Positions 9,297-17,333 are shown, numbered from the stretch's first letter. The stretch is 64,000 nucleotides of DNA from Halorussus caseinilyticus (GCF_029338395.1 NZ_CP119809.1:2294001-2358000), one strand, 5' to 3'. The notes: generated from the sequence alone by a model not told the origin. Made by a program: numbers and translations.

Positions 9297-10015
9297 TGGA
9301 CCTCACGCCGGTCTGGTTCTGGCTGGGGACTCTCGGGATGGCCGTCGGCACGGCGTTCCCGCTCTGGCGACTCGCCGCCGAACGCCGGTACGGGACCTAC
9401 TTCGGGGTTCTCGCGGGCGTGACCGGGTTCGCGACCGTCGCGTACCTCTCGATGGCGCTCGGTCTTGGGAGCGTGCAGGTCGGCGACGCCGAACTCTTCT
9501 TGCCCCGGTACGTCGATTGGCTGGTGACGACGCCGCTTTTGGTGCTGTATCTCGGGATGCTCTGTCGCCCCGAACGCCGGGTGTACGCCGCGCTGGTCGG
9601 CGTTGACGTGCTGGTCATCGGCGCGGGCGTGGTCGCGGGTCTGGTCCCGACGCCGTACAACTACGTGGCGTATCTGGTCGGATGCGTGGCCTACATGGGA
9701 CTGCTCTACTTGTTGCTCGCCGTCCTGCCCCGGCAGGCGACTCTGCTCGGCGACCGAGTGACCGCGGTGTTCACCAAACTCAGGAACCTGACGGTGGTCC
9801 TCTGGACGCTCTACCCCGTGGTGTGGATTCTCGGACCGCTCGGAGTAGGACTGCTTCAGGTCGGGACCGAGGTGATGGTCGTGACCTACCTAGACCTCAC
9901 CAGTAAGGTCGGGTTCGTGTTCATGGCGGTCAACGGCGCGGACGCGCTCGACCAACTCCGGACCGGGGCGGCGCTGGCCGACCACACAGGGACCGACGCC
10001 CCGGCCGCCGACTGA
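9293..10015 (+). CDS. sopII: Sensory rhodopsin II (phoborhodopsin)
   Basis: This 240-residue seven-helix retinal protein keeps Natronomonas SRII numbering if the first ATG is used: PRYVDW holds Arg72 and Asp75 (counter-ion), Tyr174 lies in LYPVVW, Tyr199, and Lys205 in LDLTSKVGF binds retinal. It triggers blue-light avoidance through HtrII, encoded just upstream with an ATGA overlap. Differences from the Natronomonas receptor include Thr204 to Ser, Phe86 to Tyr, Asp193 to Glu and Pro183 to Leu. Asp96 of proton pumps is absent, which fits a sensor. A second ATG three bases later is an equally possible start. Confidence 0.95.
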   Translation: MMDLTPVWFWLGTLGMAVGTAFPLWRLAAERRYGTYFGVLAGVTGFATVAYLSMALGLGSVQVGDAELFLPRYVDWLVTTPLLVLYLGMLCRPERRVYAALVGVDVLVIGAGVVAGLVPTPYNYVAYLVGCVAYMGLLYLLLAVLPRQATLLGDRVTAVFTKLRNLTVVLWTLYPVVWILGPLGVGLLQVGTEVMVVTYLDLTSKVGFVFMAVNGADALDQLRTGAALADHTGTDAPAAD

Positions 10016-10107
10016 CCGGTCGTCTTCTCCCGGCCGACTGACAGACGTTTCCCGCCTCCGGCTTCGTAATCGCGGCGTTCAAGCGTCTGGGCCGACCAGC
10101 AACCCAC

Positions 10108-11166
10108 ATGACCGACGACCACGACGCTCACGAGGACGGCGGAGAACCCGACGAGGGCCACCACGAACCCCACCGCGAGGAGTTCCACCACGACCCCATC
10201 GCTCACGCGGAGGTCCGGGCGGGGATGACGGTCGGGGAGTTGGCCAACTCCTACGGCGACGCGGGCATCGGCGCGGCCGACCTCCACGAGGCGGTGGACA
10301 TCTACTCCGAGATGCTCGGCGACGACGTGACCAACTTCTTCGGACTCGCGGGTGCGATGGTGCCGACCGGGATGCGCCGAATCGTGGCCGAGTTGATTCG
10401 GGACGGCCACATCGACGCCCTCGTCACGACCGGCGCGAACCTGACCCACGACGCCATCGAAGCCATCGGTGGCAAGCACCACCACGGCACCGAAGAACCC
10501 GGCGAGGGGCGGAGCCTTCGGGACCACGACGAGCAACTGCGCGACGAGCAGGTCGACCGCATCTACAACGTCTACCTTCCCCAAGAACACTTCGCGCTGT
10601 TCGAGAACCACCTGCGCTCAGAGGTGTTTCCCGCGGTCGAAGACGAGGGCGCGGTCAGCATCCAGCGACTGACCGAGGCGCTCGGGAAGGCCAACAGCGA
10701 GGTCAACGAGAGCGAGGGCGTCGAGGAGGGCGCGGGAATCGCGGCCGCGGCCTACGAGAACGACGTTCCGGTTTACTGTCCGGCGATTCAGGACTCGGTA
10801 CTCGGTCTGCAAGCGTGGATGTACTCCCAGACCTCCGACTTCACGCTCGACGCGCTGGCCGACATGACGACGATTACCGACCAAGCGTTCGAGGCCGACC
10901 GGTCGGGCGCGATGGTGGTCGGCGGCGGCGTGCCCAAAAACTACGTCCTCCAGACGATGTTGGTCTCGCCGGACGCGTACGACTACGCGGTCCAGTTGAC
11001 GATGGACCCGCCCCAGACCGGCGGACTTTCGGGCGCGACGCTGGACGAGGCCCGGTCGTGGGGGAAACTGGAGAAGGCCGCTCGGAACGCGAGCGTCTAC
11101 GCCGACGCGACCATCACCCTCCCACTGGTCGTCGCGGCGGCGCGCGAGCGCATCGAAGACGAGTGA
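10108..11166 (+). CDS. dys: Deoxyhypusine synthase
   Basis: This 352-residue protein is NAD-dependent and modifies the eIF5A lysine. Visible landmarks are FFGLAGAMVPTGMRR, LVTTGANLTHD, SNSEVNESEG-like spacing (ANSEVNESEGVEEG), CPAIQDS and GGGVPKNYVLQ. Lys277 of the last motif corresponds to the lysine that forms the enzyme-imine intermediate. The first 33 residues are unusually rich in His, Asp and Glu and lie before the conserved core. eIF5A and the agmatinase-like gene lie 5-6 kb upstream, so most of the known archaeal hypusine pathway is in this window. Confidence 0.95.
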   Translation: MTDDHDAHEDGGEPDEGHHEPHREEFHHDPIAHAEVRAGMTVGELANSYGDAGIGAADLHEAVDIYSEMLGDDVTNFFGLAGAMVPTGMRRIVAELIRDGHIDALVTTGANLTHDAIEAIGGKHHHGTEEPGEGRSLRDHDEQLRDEQVDRIYNVYLPQEHFALFENHLRSEVFPAVEDEGAVSIQRLTEALGKANSEVNESEGVEEGAGIAAAAYENDVPVYCPAIQDSVLGLQAWMYSQTSDFTLDALADMTTITDQAFEADRSGAMVVGGGVPKNYVLQTMLVSPDAYDYAVQLTMDPPQTGGLSGATLDEARSWGKLEKAARNASVYADATITLPLVVAAARERIEDE

Positions 11167-11671
11167 GCGACCCTCCGCCAGCGAACGCTCGGTGAGACAA
11201 ACCACCGTCTGGGTGGATAAAAGGGGCCGCTCGCGTTCGTCGTGGTCGTCTCCGCGGGCCACTATTCGAGCGGTCTGCAGAGCGGAGCGACGCAGACCTC
11301 GGCAGTCGCACGCCCGCATGGTTCGAGAGCAACGCTCTCGTCATCCCGAAAATATCCGATTTTCGGAGACAGCGAAGCGAGCAGGAACGTCTGCCGGTGA
11401 GTGAACGCAGTGAACGAGCGAGAATATCCCGCGGAGCGACCGCGAGCGGGCGGGGGCTTTCGAAACCTCGTTCTCTCGGACTCCGAGGACGCCGACCCTG
11501 ACGCCAACGACAGCCACGACTCCGACGACGGCCACGACTCCGACGACAGTGACCGCAGAAACAGCAACTTCGACACCGACGACTCCGACAACCACGACTA
11601 CAAAACCAACAGAGACGACGACCCTGCGAACCGGCAACAACACTTTTACCAGTCAGTGTCGGACTTCCAAC
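11167..11671. other. Intergenic region with family B repeat and low-complexity GAC-rich tract
   Basis: The gap contains the inverted family B repeat (11400-11464) and a low-complexity stretch (11500-11620) of repeated ACTCCGACGACG-like units. That stretch reads as Thr-rich or Asp/Ser-rich in different frames. Two short hairpins occur, one at CGAGAGC-AAC-GCTCTCG near 11325. CTTTTACC at 11643-11650 is a plausible TATA box for the following CBS gene. No convincing gene was found. Confidence 0.5.
11400..11464 (-). repeat. Dispersed intergenic repeat family B, member 2
   Basis: This is the inverted copy of the 29-base block at 5501, identical over that block and diverged beyond it. It lies in the gap between deoxyhypusine synthase and the CBS protein. 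Confidence 0.6.
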
Positions 11672-11977
11672 TTGAAGGTAGGGTTACAGAGCATCTACAG
11701 CGAACACGTCGTCACCGCATCGCCCGATACACCGGTCGAAGAAGTCGCGCGGACCATGTTCGGCGAGTCCGTGGGGAGCGTCGTCGCCGAGAGCGGTGAC
11801 CTCCGAGGAATCGTCACCGACCGGGACCTGACCGTCGAACTCCTCGCCGAGGACAGCGAGTACAACGTCTCCAGCGGCGAGGACGACCTGATTGTCCACC
11901 TCGCGGGCGAACACCAGCGACTCGCCGCGGACACGCGGGCCATCGCGGACGTTATCGAGGAAGAGTCGCCGCGGTGA
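11672..11977 (+). CDS. Single-CBS-motif protein, probably internally deleted
   Basis: From a TTG at 11672 the protein has one CBS motif (SIYSEHVVTASPDTPVEEVA to GIVTDRDLTVELLAE). It then passes almost directly into DLIVHLAGEHQRLAADTRAI and ADVIEEESPR. In typical haloarchaeal two-CBS proteins such a LLAGE-DVIESP tail follows a second CBS motif, which is missing here. A possible TATA (CTTTTACC) lies about 27 bases before the TTG. An in-frame ATG at 11549 would add a low-complexity Thr-rich stretch and looks less likely. CBS motifs bind adenine nucleotides, usually in pairs. Confidence 0.6.
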   Translation: MKVGLQSIYSEHVVTASPDTPVEEVARTMFGESVGSVVAESGDLRGIVTDRDLTVELLAEDSEYNVSSGEDDLIVHLAGEHQRLAADTRAIADVIEEESPR

Positions 11978-12008
11978 CGCGCTGGTCGGCGACGGAATGC
12001 AGACAGAT

Positions 12009-12066
12009 ATTTTAAATTATAATTTCAATTATTATTTTATAATATAAAAATTCCAACACTTATTTT
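12009..12066. other. Strongly AT-rich intergenic block
   Basis: About 58 bases are almost pure A and T (ATATTTTAAATTATAATTTC and onward) in an otherwise GC-rich segment. It separates the CBS gene from the SprT-like gene. It could be an easily melted or protein-binding site, or simply neutral drift. No genes were found between 11978 and 12298. Confidence 0.6.
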
Positions 12067-12298
12067 AGTCGCGGATGTGAGCGTCGAGACGGAGGTGAGA
12101 ACGATGGAAGAGACTGACAATCACGGCTCCTCGACCAGCGGTCCGTAACGTCGCCGACCGGAGGTGAGAACGGTCACAATCGACGGTAGCGCCACTGTCG
12201 TTACCGGACCCCCACCGATGGCCGTCTACGGCTATTTCTTCGAGTCGGGACACTCACGAGGTCCGGGTCCGTCGGAACCGTCACGGAGACCCGAACAC

Positions 12299-12928
12299 GT
12301 GTCCGACTCCCGCCGCCCCCCGCCCGAGGTCAACCCCGACCAGTCGCCGACCGTCCGGGCGCTCGCCCACGCCGAGACCGACGAAGAGTTGATTCTGGGG
12401 TCGCGGGCCTACTGCCGGGAGGCGGCCCGCGAGTACGACCTCGACGTGGACTTCTCGCCGGTCGAGTGGGAGGTCTCGACCCGCGCGAAGCGACGCGCCG
12501 CCGCGGTCAAGCGTCCGAAGATTTCCGACGCCGAAGTGGGTGACCCAGTGGACTGGCGGGCCGCGGCCGAGCGACTCGACGAGTCGCTCGCGGACCTCCG
12601 GACCTGCACGCTCTCGCTGACATGGGCGGCGTTCGAGTCGTTCGACGTTAGTCAGTGGACCGCAGTCCTCCGCCACGAACTCGTCCACGTAGAGCAGTTC
12701 CAACGGTACGGGACGACCGACCACGGCCGGGCGTTCGAGGCCCGTGCCGAGACGGTGGACGCGACGGTCCGATGCCCCCCGTTCGCGGACCCCGAGTACA
12801 TCCTGACGTGCGCCGACTGCGGCGCGCTGGTCGGGCGGCGCTACCGCGAGTGCAAACTGGTCCGCCGCCACGACCGGTATCGGTCGTCGTGCTGTGGCGC
12901 GTCGCTGACGTGTTCGGAGCCCGAGTGA
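12299..12928 (+). CDS. SprT-like zinc metalloprotease with C-terminal zinc ribbon
   Basis: From GTG 12299 this is a 209-residue protein. The SprT-like core has HELVHVEQFQ (HExxH, about residues 126-130) and a downstream histidine in TTDHGRAF. It is followed by a zinc ribbon: CADCGALVG, then SSCCGASLTC. Eukaryotic SPRTN/Spartan relatives cleave DNA-protein crosslinks; the haloarchaeal role is unproven. In-frame starts at 12164 and 12218 would add residues with no resemblance to the family, so I chose the first start near the conserved region; this choice is uncertain. Confidence 0.78.
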   Translation: MSDSRRPPPEVNPDQSPTVRALAHAETDEELILGSRAYCREAAREYDLDVDFSPVEWEVSTRAKRRAAAVKRPKISDAEVGDPVDWRAAAERLDESLADLRTCTLSLTWAAFESFDVSQWTAVLRHELVHVEQFQRYGTTDHGRAFEARAETVDATVRCPPFADPEYILTCADCGALVGRRYRECKLVRRHDRYRSSCCGASLTCSEPE

Positions 12929-13017
12929 AAACGGAGATAGCACGTTTTAGCACGCTATAGAAATGTTTAAACCATATATTTCCACTGTTAACGACTGTTC
13001 TGGTTTCCCACGTTCAC

Positions 13018-13051
13018 GCGAGTTGACGCGACTGCAGTCGCGTCAACTCGC
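13018..13051. repeat. 34-bp perfect palindrome
   Basis: The arms are 17 bp and meet at CTGCAG with no spacer or mismatch. It lies between the SprT-like gene and the tRNA promoter. It could form a cruciform or an RNA hairpin at the 3' end of the upstream transcript. Confidence 0.8.
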
Positions 13052-13108
13052 CCGACGGTGCGTCCGAAACCACCGTGCGTCGGAGTCCCGAACTACCGCA
13101 AGATGAGA

Positions 13109-13117
13109 ACTTTAAAG
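13109..13117 (+). promoter_or_regulatory. TATA box of tRNA-Met
   Basis: ACTTTAAAG lies about 30 bases before the tRNA 5' end at 13144, as expected for an archaeal tRNA promoter. Confidence 0.6.
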
Positions 13118-13143
13118 AGTAGCACCGCCCTACTCGAAACCGA

Positions 13144-13293
13144 GCCCGGGTGGCTTAGCTGGACATAGCGCCGCACTCATAGGGTTACTGAGATTCGGTG
13201 CTCAGGCCTTGGAAGCCTCCCGTGACCGAGAGGCCCGCCGAGCCTCTAACCTGGGTCATGCGGAGATCGGGGGTTCGGAGCCCCCCCCGGGCA
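13144..13293 (+). tRNA. tRNA-Met (CAU), elongator type, with 76-nt intron
   Basis: The acceptor stem is GCCCGGG (13144-13150) paired with CCCGGGC (13286-13292), with A as discriminator. D-stem GCT/AGC, anticodon stem CCGCA/TGCGG and T-stem GGGGG/CCCCC all pair. The anticodon CAT is at 13178-13180. An intron of 76 bases (13182-13257) interrupts between positions 37 and 38, the canonical archaeal splice position. Removing it gives a 74-nt tRNA. Elongator tRNA-Met of other haloarchaea also carries an intron here, which favours elongator Met over an initiator or a CAU-reading tRNA-Ile. Confidence 0.93.
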
Positions 13294-13445
13294 CTCCGTT
13301 CGATTCTCGCCGGTGACGTTATCCTCCCGAGCGACGGCTACGGTTCCGTCCGCCGCCGCATTCGTCACGAACGATAGTCCACTAAAAAGCGCATTGTAGC
13401 TTACCAAACACCTTTTCTGGGCGTGTCCGAACCGACGCGTGGAAG

Positions 13446-14384
13446 ATGAACGTGAAACGTCACGCCCTGACGCTCGCAGTCGTCGTCCTCGTATCGACCG
13501 CCGTCCCGGTTCTGGGCGCGTCCCCGTCCGCGGAGTTCGACGGGAACGTCGCCGAGACCCCCGCCGGTGAGACGGCCGAGATTCCCGTCACGCTCTCGGA
13601 GACGGACAACGCCACCGTCACGGTCGGTTCCGAGTCGGTCAACTACGTCGCCACCGTCGTCGTCGGCGACGGGAACGGCGACCGAAACGTCACCCTCCGG
13701 TACAACACCAGTAAGGCGGGCCACGGCGGGGCGTTCTCCGTCGCCGACGGCGCGGACAACGTGACCGTCGTCGACGAGACCGAACTCTCCGACGACCACC
13801 TGCTCGCGCCGGGTAGCTACGAACTCACCGTCGCGCCGGGCAACCGGAGCGGTGCGAACGCTACCGACGTGGCGGCGCTCGTCGTCGGCGAACCGGAGTC
13901 CGACGAGGACCCCGAGACCGAAACCGCGACGCCGGGACCGTACGCCGGTCACGTCACCGACATCGAAGGCGGCGTCGTCGTCGCCCACGCCCAGAACCAG
14001 ACCATCACCGGGTCGCTCGACCTCGAACCCGGAACCGAGGTGCAGGTTCGCGTGCAGGGCGACCAGTTCATCAGGACCGCCACGACGAACGTCACCGACG
14101 ACGGCCGGTTCCGCGTCTCGTTCGACTTCGACGACAGTGTGGGCGAGAACGGGACCGAGTTCACCGTCTCGGTCCGAGCGAACGACGAGACCCAGACAGA
14201 AGTGATGGGCGTCGTCCGGACGCCGCCGACCGAGACCACCGAGACGACGAAACAGGCGGTGCAAGACGAGACGACCGAAACGACGACCGACTCCCAAGAC
14301 GGTAGCACGCCGGGATTCGGTCTCTCCACCGCCGTCCTCGCGCTGACGGCGGTCGCACTGCTCGCCCTCCGGCGAGACGACTAA
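13446..14384 (+). CDS. Secreted BGTF-type surface protein with PGF-CTERM anchor
   Basis: This 312-residue protein has an N-terminal signal peptide (hydrophobic segment at residues 8-24 ending VLGA). One or two beta-rich domains with many Asn-x-Ser/Thr sites follow, then a Thr/Glu/Asp-rich linker (about 255-285). The C-terminal tripartite tail STPGFGLSTAVLALTAVALL ends in RRDD. The tail matches the PGF-CTERM signal that archaeosortase A processes while the protein is attached to an archaeal lipid. The domain pattern fits the halobacterial BGTF surface family. It is probably a surface-anchored glycoprotein with unknown partner. Confidence 0.82.
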   Translation: MNVKRHALTLAVVVLVSTAVPVLGASPSAEFDGNVAETPAGETAEIPVTLSETDNATVTVGSESVNYVATVVVGDGNGDRNVTLRYNTSKAGHGGAFSVADGADNVTVVDETELSDDHLLAPGSYELTVAPGNRSGANATDVAALVVGEPESDEDPETETATPGPYAGHVTDIEGGVVVAHAQNQTITGSLDLEPGTEVQVRVQGDQFIRTATTNVTDDGRFRVSFDFDDSVGENGTEFTVSVRANDETQTEVMGVVRTPPTETTETTKQAVQDETTETTTDSQDGSTPGFGLSTAVLALTAVALLALRRDD

Positions 14385-14415
14385 CCTGTCTCTTCGGATT
14401 CCGACGATTTTTCGG

Positions 14416-15639
14416 TCACGCCGACAGTTCCCACAACTCCTCCTGCGGTTCGGTCAGCCACTCGGTGCCGTCGTCGGTCACGAGGACCATCTCCTCCAGT
14501 CCGAGGTACCCCCACTCGGTGTCCACACCAAGTTCGACGGTGTAGATTTCGCCCGCCCGAATCTCGCCCTCCGGCGCGGTCCCGTACCGGTCCCACCGCG
14601 GACCGAGGAGCGTCCCGCCGTCGTGGGCGTTCCGGCCGACCTGATGGCCGAAGGCGTGTTCGTACTCGGGCCATCCGCGGCCGGTCAACTCCTCGCGTGC
14701 GGCGTCGTCTACCTCGTAGCCCTGCACGCCCGGCGCGATTCGCTCTCGGCCCGCCTCGATTGCGGCGCGAACGTCGGCGAACGCCGCCCGTAACTCCGCC
14801 GGAGGCTCCGGATGCTCGTCCGACGGCCGGTAGAACAGTCGCTGTACGTCGGCGCTGTAGCCGTCCTGCTTCACGCCGAAGTCGAGGTGAAGTACCTCGC
14901 CCGGCGGGAGCGTCAGGTCGCCCGGCAGGGTGTGGCCGACTTCGCTCTCGCCGCCCGCGTGGACCGTCGGGCAGTAGTCCCAACTCCACGCGCTCCCGAG
15001 TCCGCGCTCGTCCATGCGGGCGTGGAACCAGTCGGACACGTCCGATTCGGTCCAGTCGGGCGTCCACCGGTCGGTCATCTCGTCGAACAGGGATTCGGTG
15101 GTCGCCACGGCCTGCTCGACGCGTTCGCGCTCTATCGGTGACTTGACGCCCCGAACCGCCGAGACGACTTCCTCGGCGCTCGTCAGCGACCCCTCGTGGG
15201 GCGTCCCCTCCAGCAAGTCGCGCAGTCGGAGGTACATGCCGTGGGTCAGACCGTCGGCGGACGTGTCGTCGCGCGAGTAGTTGACCGCGATTTCGTCCGG
15301 GTCGATGTCGTCAAGCAAGTTCAGGAGCGGTTCCTCCAGTGACTCGTCGTAGGGGTAGACTTCGTGTCCGAGTTCGCGGGCGTTCGGCGCGTCGTGGCGG
15401 CCGATGACCACCGCGGACCGGCCGTCCTTCGAGATGACGACTGCGGTGGGCCACACCACGTCGAACCCGAGCAGGTAGGGCAGGTTCGGTTCGGAAATCT
15501 CGGTCGTCTCCCGGCAGAAGGTAAGCCAGCAGTCCACGTCTCGGTCGGCCAGCACGTCGGACGCCTGTTCGGTCTTCTCGGCTATCAGGTCGGTATCTGT
15601 CACGGAACTCACTGGGTGGGGATTCAGAACGTCGCTCAA
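14416..15639 (-). CDS. M24-family metallopeptidase (Xaa-Pro peptidase-like)
   Basis: This 407-residue protein has an N-terminal creatinase-like domain (about 1-160) and a C-terminal pita-bread domain. Metal ligands are visible in order: LDFGV (Asp), SADVQR (Asp), HAFGHQVG (His), VELGV (Glu) and GLEEMV (Glu). Such enzymes remove N-terminal residues ahead of proline or hydrolyse related substrates. It is transcribed toward the PGF-CTERM gene. The ATG gives the expected length. Confidence 0.88.
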   Translation of the reverse strand: MSDVLNPHPVSSVTDTDLIAEKTEQASDVLADRDVDCWLTFCRETTEISEPNLPYLLGFDVVWPTAVVISKDGRSAVVIGRHDAPNARELGHEVYPYDESLEEPLLNLLDDIDPDEIAVNYSRDDTSADGLTHGMYLRLRDLLEGTPHEGSLTSAEEVVSAVRGVKSPIERERVEQAVATTESLFDEMTDRWTPDWTESDVSDWFHARMDERGLGSAWSWDYCPTVHAGGESEVGHTLPGDLTLPPGEVLHLDFGVKQDGYSADVQRLFYRPSDEHPEPPAELRAAFADVRAAIEAGRERIAPGVQGYEVDDAAREELTGRGWPEYEHAFGHQVGRNAHDGGTLLGPRWDRYGTAPEGEIRAGEIYTVELGVDTEWGYLGLEEMVLVTDDGTEWLTEPQEELWELSA

Positions 15640-15966
15640 AGAACGTTCCGGCGATTCGCACTCGTCTCACCGGGGTTCGCTACTCGGACTTCGCCGAGAC
15701 GCCGACCTCCCCGCGTACCGATACTCCCTTCCTATCGTCGTCCAAACAACGCCTGATACTCCTGTCCGGACCCAAGTATCACCACATTTATACTCGTAAA
15801 AATATCTGAATAAAACGCTCAGAGTCAGTTTTAAATTTTATAAAGCCATCAAAACTCTTTTTGAAAGGTACCGTTTTCGTCGCTCGACCGATGAACTGTT
15901 CTGAAATCGCGCTAACGCTCGGCGCGTTATATTACCCCTGCGGTGTAACGATAGGTCGAGGTCGAG
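15640..15966. other. Intergenic region, AT-rich, with divergent promoters
   Basis: This 327-base gap lies between the divergent peptidase and small membrane genes. It contains an AT-rich block (about 15781-15845) and the shared promoter element at 15912-15932. No gene was found. Confidence 0.5.
15912..15932 (+). promoter_or_regulatory. Promoter element shared with the paralogous gene at 3520
   Basis: CTAACGCTC, six variable bases and TTATAT match the element at 3463-3483 in order and spacing. The TATA-to-ATG distance is 40 bases here and 42 there. This supports a common regulator or promoter class for the two paralogs. Confidence 0.55.
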
Positions 15967-16272
15967 ATGTCCCCCATGACCGATTCCACCCTCCAAAACG
16001 AAAACAAGTCCGCCATCGGGTCCCCGGCAGAGGCCGGTGAAGCGACCGCAGGGAGTCACAAACTCGCCGCTCTGCACGACCGGTACCACGAACACACCCT
16101 GACGACGCCGTTCGAAGTCGTCGGGTTCTGGTCGGCAATCGCCCTCCCGTTCCTCTACGTGCCGCTTTTGCTCACCGGCATCTCGACGCAGGGCGAACTA
16201 CTCACCTTCGTCGGTCTCCTCGTCTTGAATCTCGCCGCCCTCCTCGCCGGTCACGGCCACAAGCGAGAGTGA
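15967..16272 (+). CDS. Small two-helix membrane protein, copy B
   Basis: This 101-residue paralog of the 3520 protein has a longer polar N-terminus (about 50 residues). The core FEVVGFWSAIALPFLYVPLL, a second helix and the end GHGHKRE match copy A's [19 protein letters not shown] and GHGYRRD. The function is unknown. A second ATG at codon 4 is an alternative start. Confidence 0.72.
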   Translation: MSPMTDSTLQNENKSAIGSPAEAGEATAGSHKLAALHDRYHEHTLTTPFEVVGFWSAIALPFLYVPLLLTGISTQGELLTFVGLLVLNLAALLAGHGHKRE

Positions 16273-16364
16273 CGACGCTTCGGCCCTCTCTTCGACCCGG
16301 TTTCGGTATCTCCCACCGTCGCCAAAGAGACGATTTTAACCCCGGTCTGCGGTAATAGCCGGGC

Positions 16365-17333
16365 ATGGACCTCGACACGGCGTCGCTCGGTCGTACCGGC
16401 ACGAAAGTCAGCGAAGTCGCGTTCGGAACGTGGCGGTTCGGCCGGAAGAACGACGAGGGCGAGATGGAGATAGGGAAGGAGCGCGCTCACGAACTCCTCG
16501 ACGCCTACGCCGACGCCGGGGGCAACTTCATCGACACCGCCGACATGTACGGCGACGGCCGGAGCGAACGGTACATCGGCGACTGGCTGGCCGACCGGGA
16601 CCGCGAGAACTTCGTCGTCGCCTCGAAAATCTACTGGCCGACCCGCGACGACCCGAACGGGAAAGGACTCTCGCGCAAGCACCTCCGGAACAACGTCGAA
16701 GAGATTCTGGACCGCCTCGGGACCGACTACGTGGACCTGCTCTACGTCCACCGGTGGGACGACGACACCCCCGCCGAGGAGTTTATGCGCACCCTAGACC
16801 GGTTCGTCCGCGAGGGGAAGGTCAACTACCTCGGGACTTCGACGCTCGAACCCAACGCGTGGAAGGTCGCCAAGGCCAACGAAATCGCCGACAGGCGCGG
16901 CTACGAACCCTTCAAACTCGCGCAACCCCGGTACAACCTCGCCAACCGGGAAATCGAGGGGAACTACCTCGAAATGTGCGCCGACTACGAGGTCGGCGTC
17001 GTCCCGTGGAGTCCCCCCGCGGGCGGATTCCTCACCGGCAAGTACGAACGCGGCGAGAAACCGCCGACGGGGACTCGCGGTGCGACCGACGAGCAGTTCC
17101 GCGACTCGTATCTCACCTCGGAGAACTTCGACGTGTTGGAGGCAGTCCAAGCAGTCGCCGAGGAAGTCGGTGCGACGCCCGCGCAGGTCAGTCTCGCGTG
17201 GTTGACCGACCACGAGCAAGTCACGGCCCCCATCGTCGGCGCGCGCACGGTGAAACAACTAGAGGAGAACCTCGCGGCCACCGACATCGACCTCGCAGGC
17301 GAACAGTTCGAGCGGTTGGCCGAGGCGAAGTAG
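16365..17333 (+). CDS. Aldo/keto reductase
   Basis: This 322-residue (beta/alpha)8 oxidoreductase has catalytic-tetrad features: FIDTADMYGDGRSE (Asp and Tyr), VVASKIYW (Lys) and LLYVHRWDD (His). NADPH-binding residues near the end (TAPIVGARTVKQLEENL) fit the family. It reduces an aldehyde or ketone with NADPH; the substrate is unknown. The ATG follows a possible TATA (GATTTTAACC) by about 30 bases. Confidence 0.9.
   Translation: MDLDTASLGRTGTKVSEVAFGTWRFGRKNDEGEMEIGKERAHELLDAYADAGGNFIDTADMYGDGRSERYIGDWLADRDRENFVVASKIYWPTRDDPNGKGLSRKHLRNNVEEILDRLGTDYVDLLYVHRWDDDTPAEEFMRTLDRFVREGKVNYLGTSTLEPNAWKVAKANEIADRRGYEPFKLAQPRYNLANREIEGNYLEMCADYEVGVVPWSPPAGGFLTGKYERGEKPPTGTRGATDEQFRDSYLTSENFDVLEAVQAVAEEVGATPAQVSLAWLTDHEQVTAPIVGARTVKQLEENLAATDIDLAGEQFERLAEAK

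Noticed and set aside
11401-11799. Asp/Ser-rich frame in a different phase from the CBS protein
   Set aside because: The composition comes from a low-complexity GAC-rich tract, and the frame destroys the CBS motif.
13182-13257. C/D box guide RNA in the tRNA-Met intron
   Set aside because: CTGA and GTGACCG occur, but a matched C, D and C', D' set with proper spacing could not be found.
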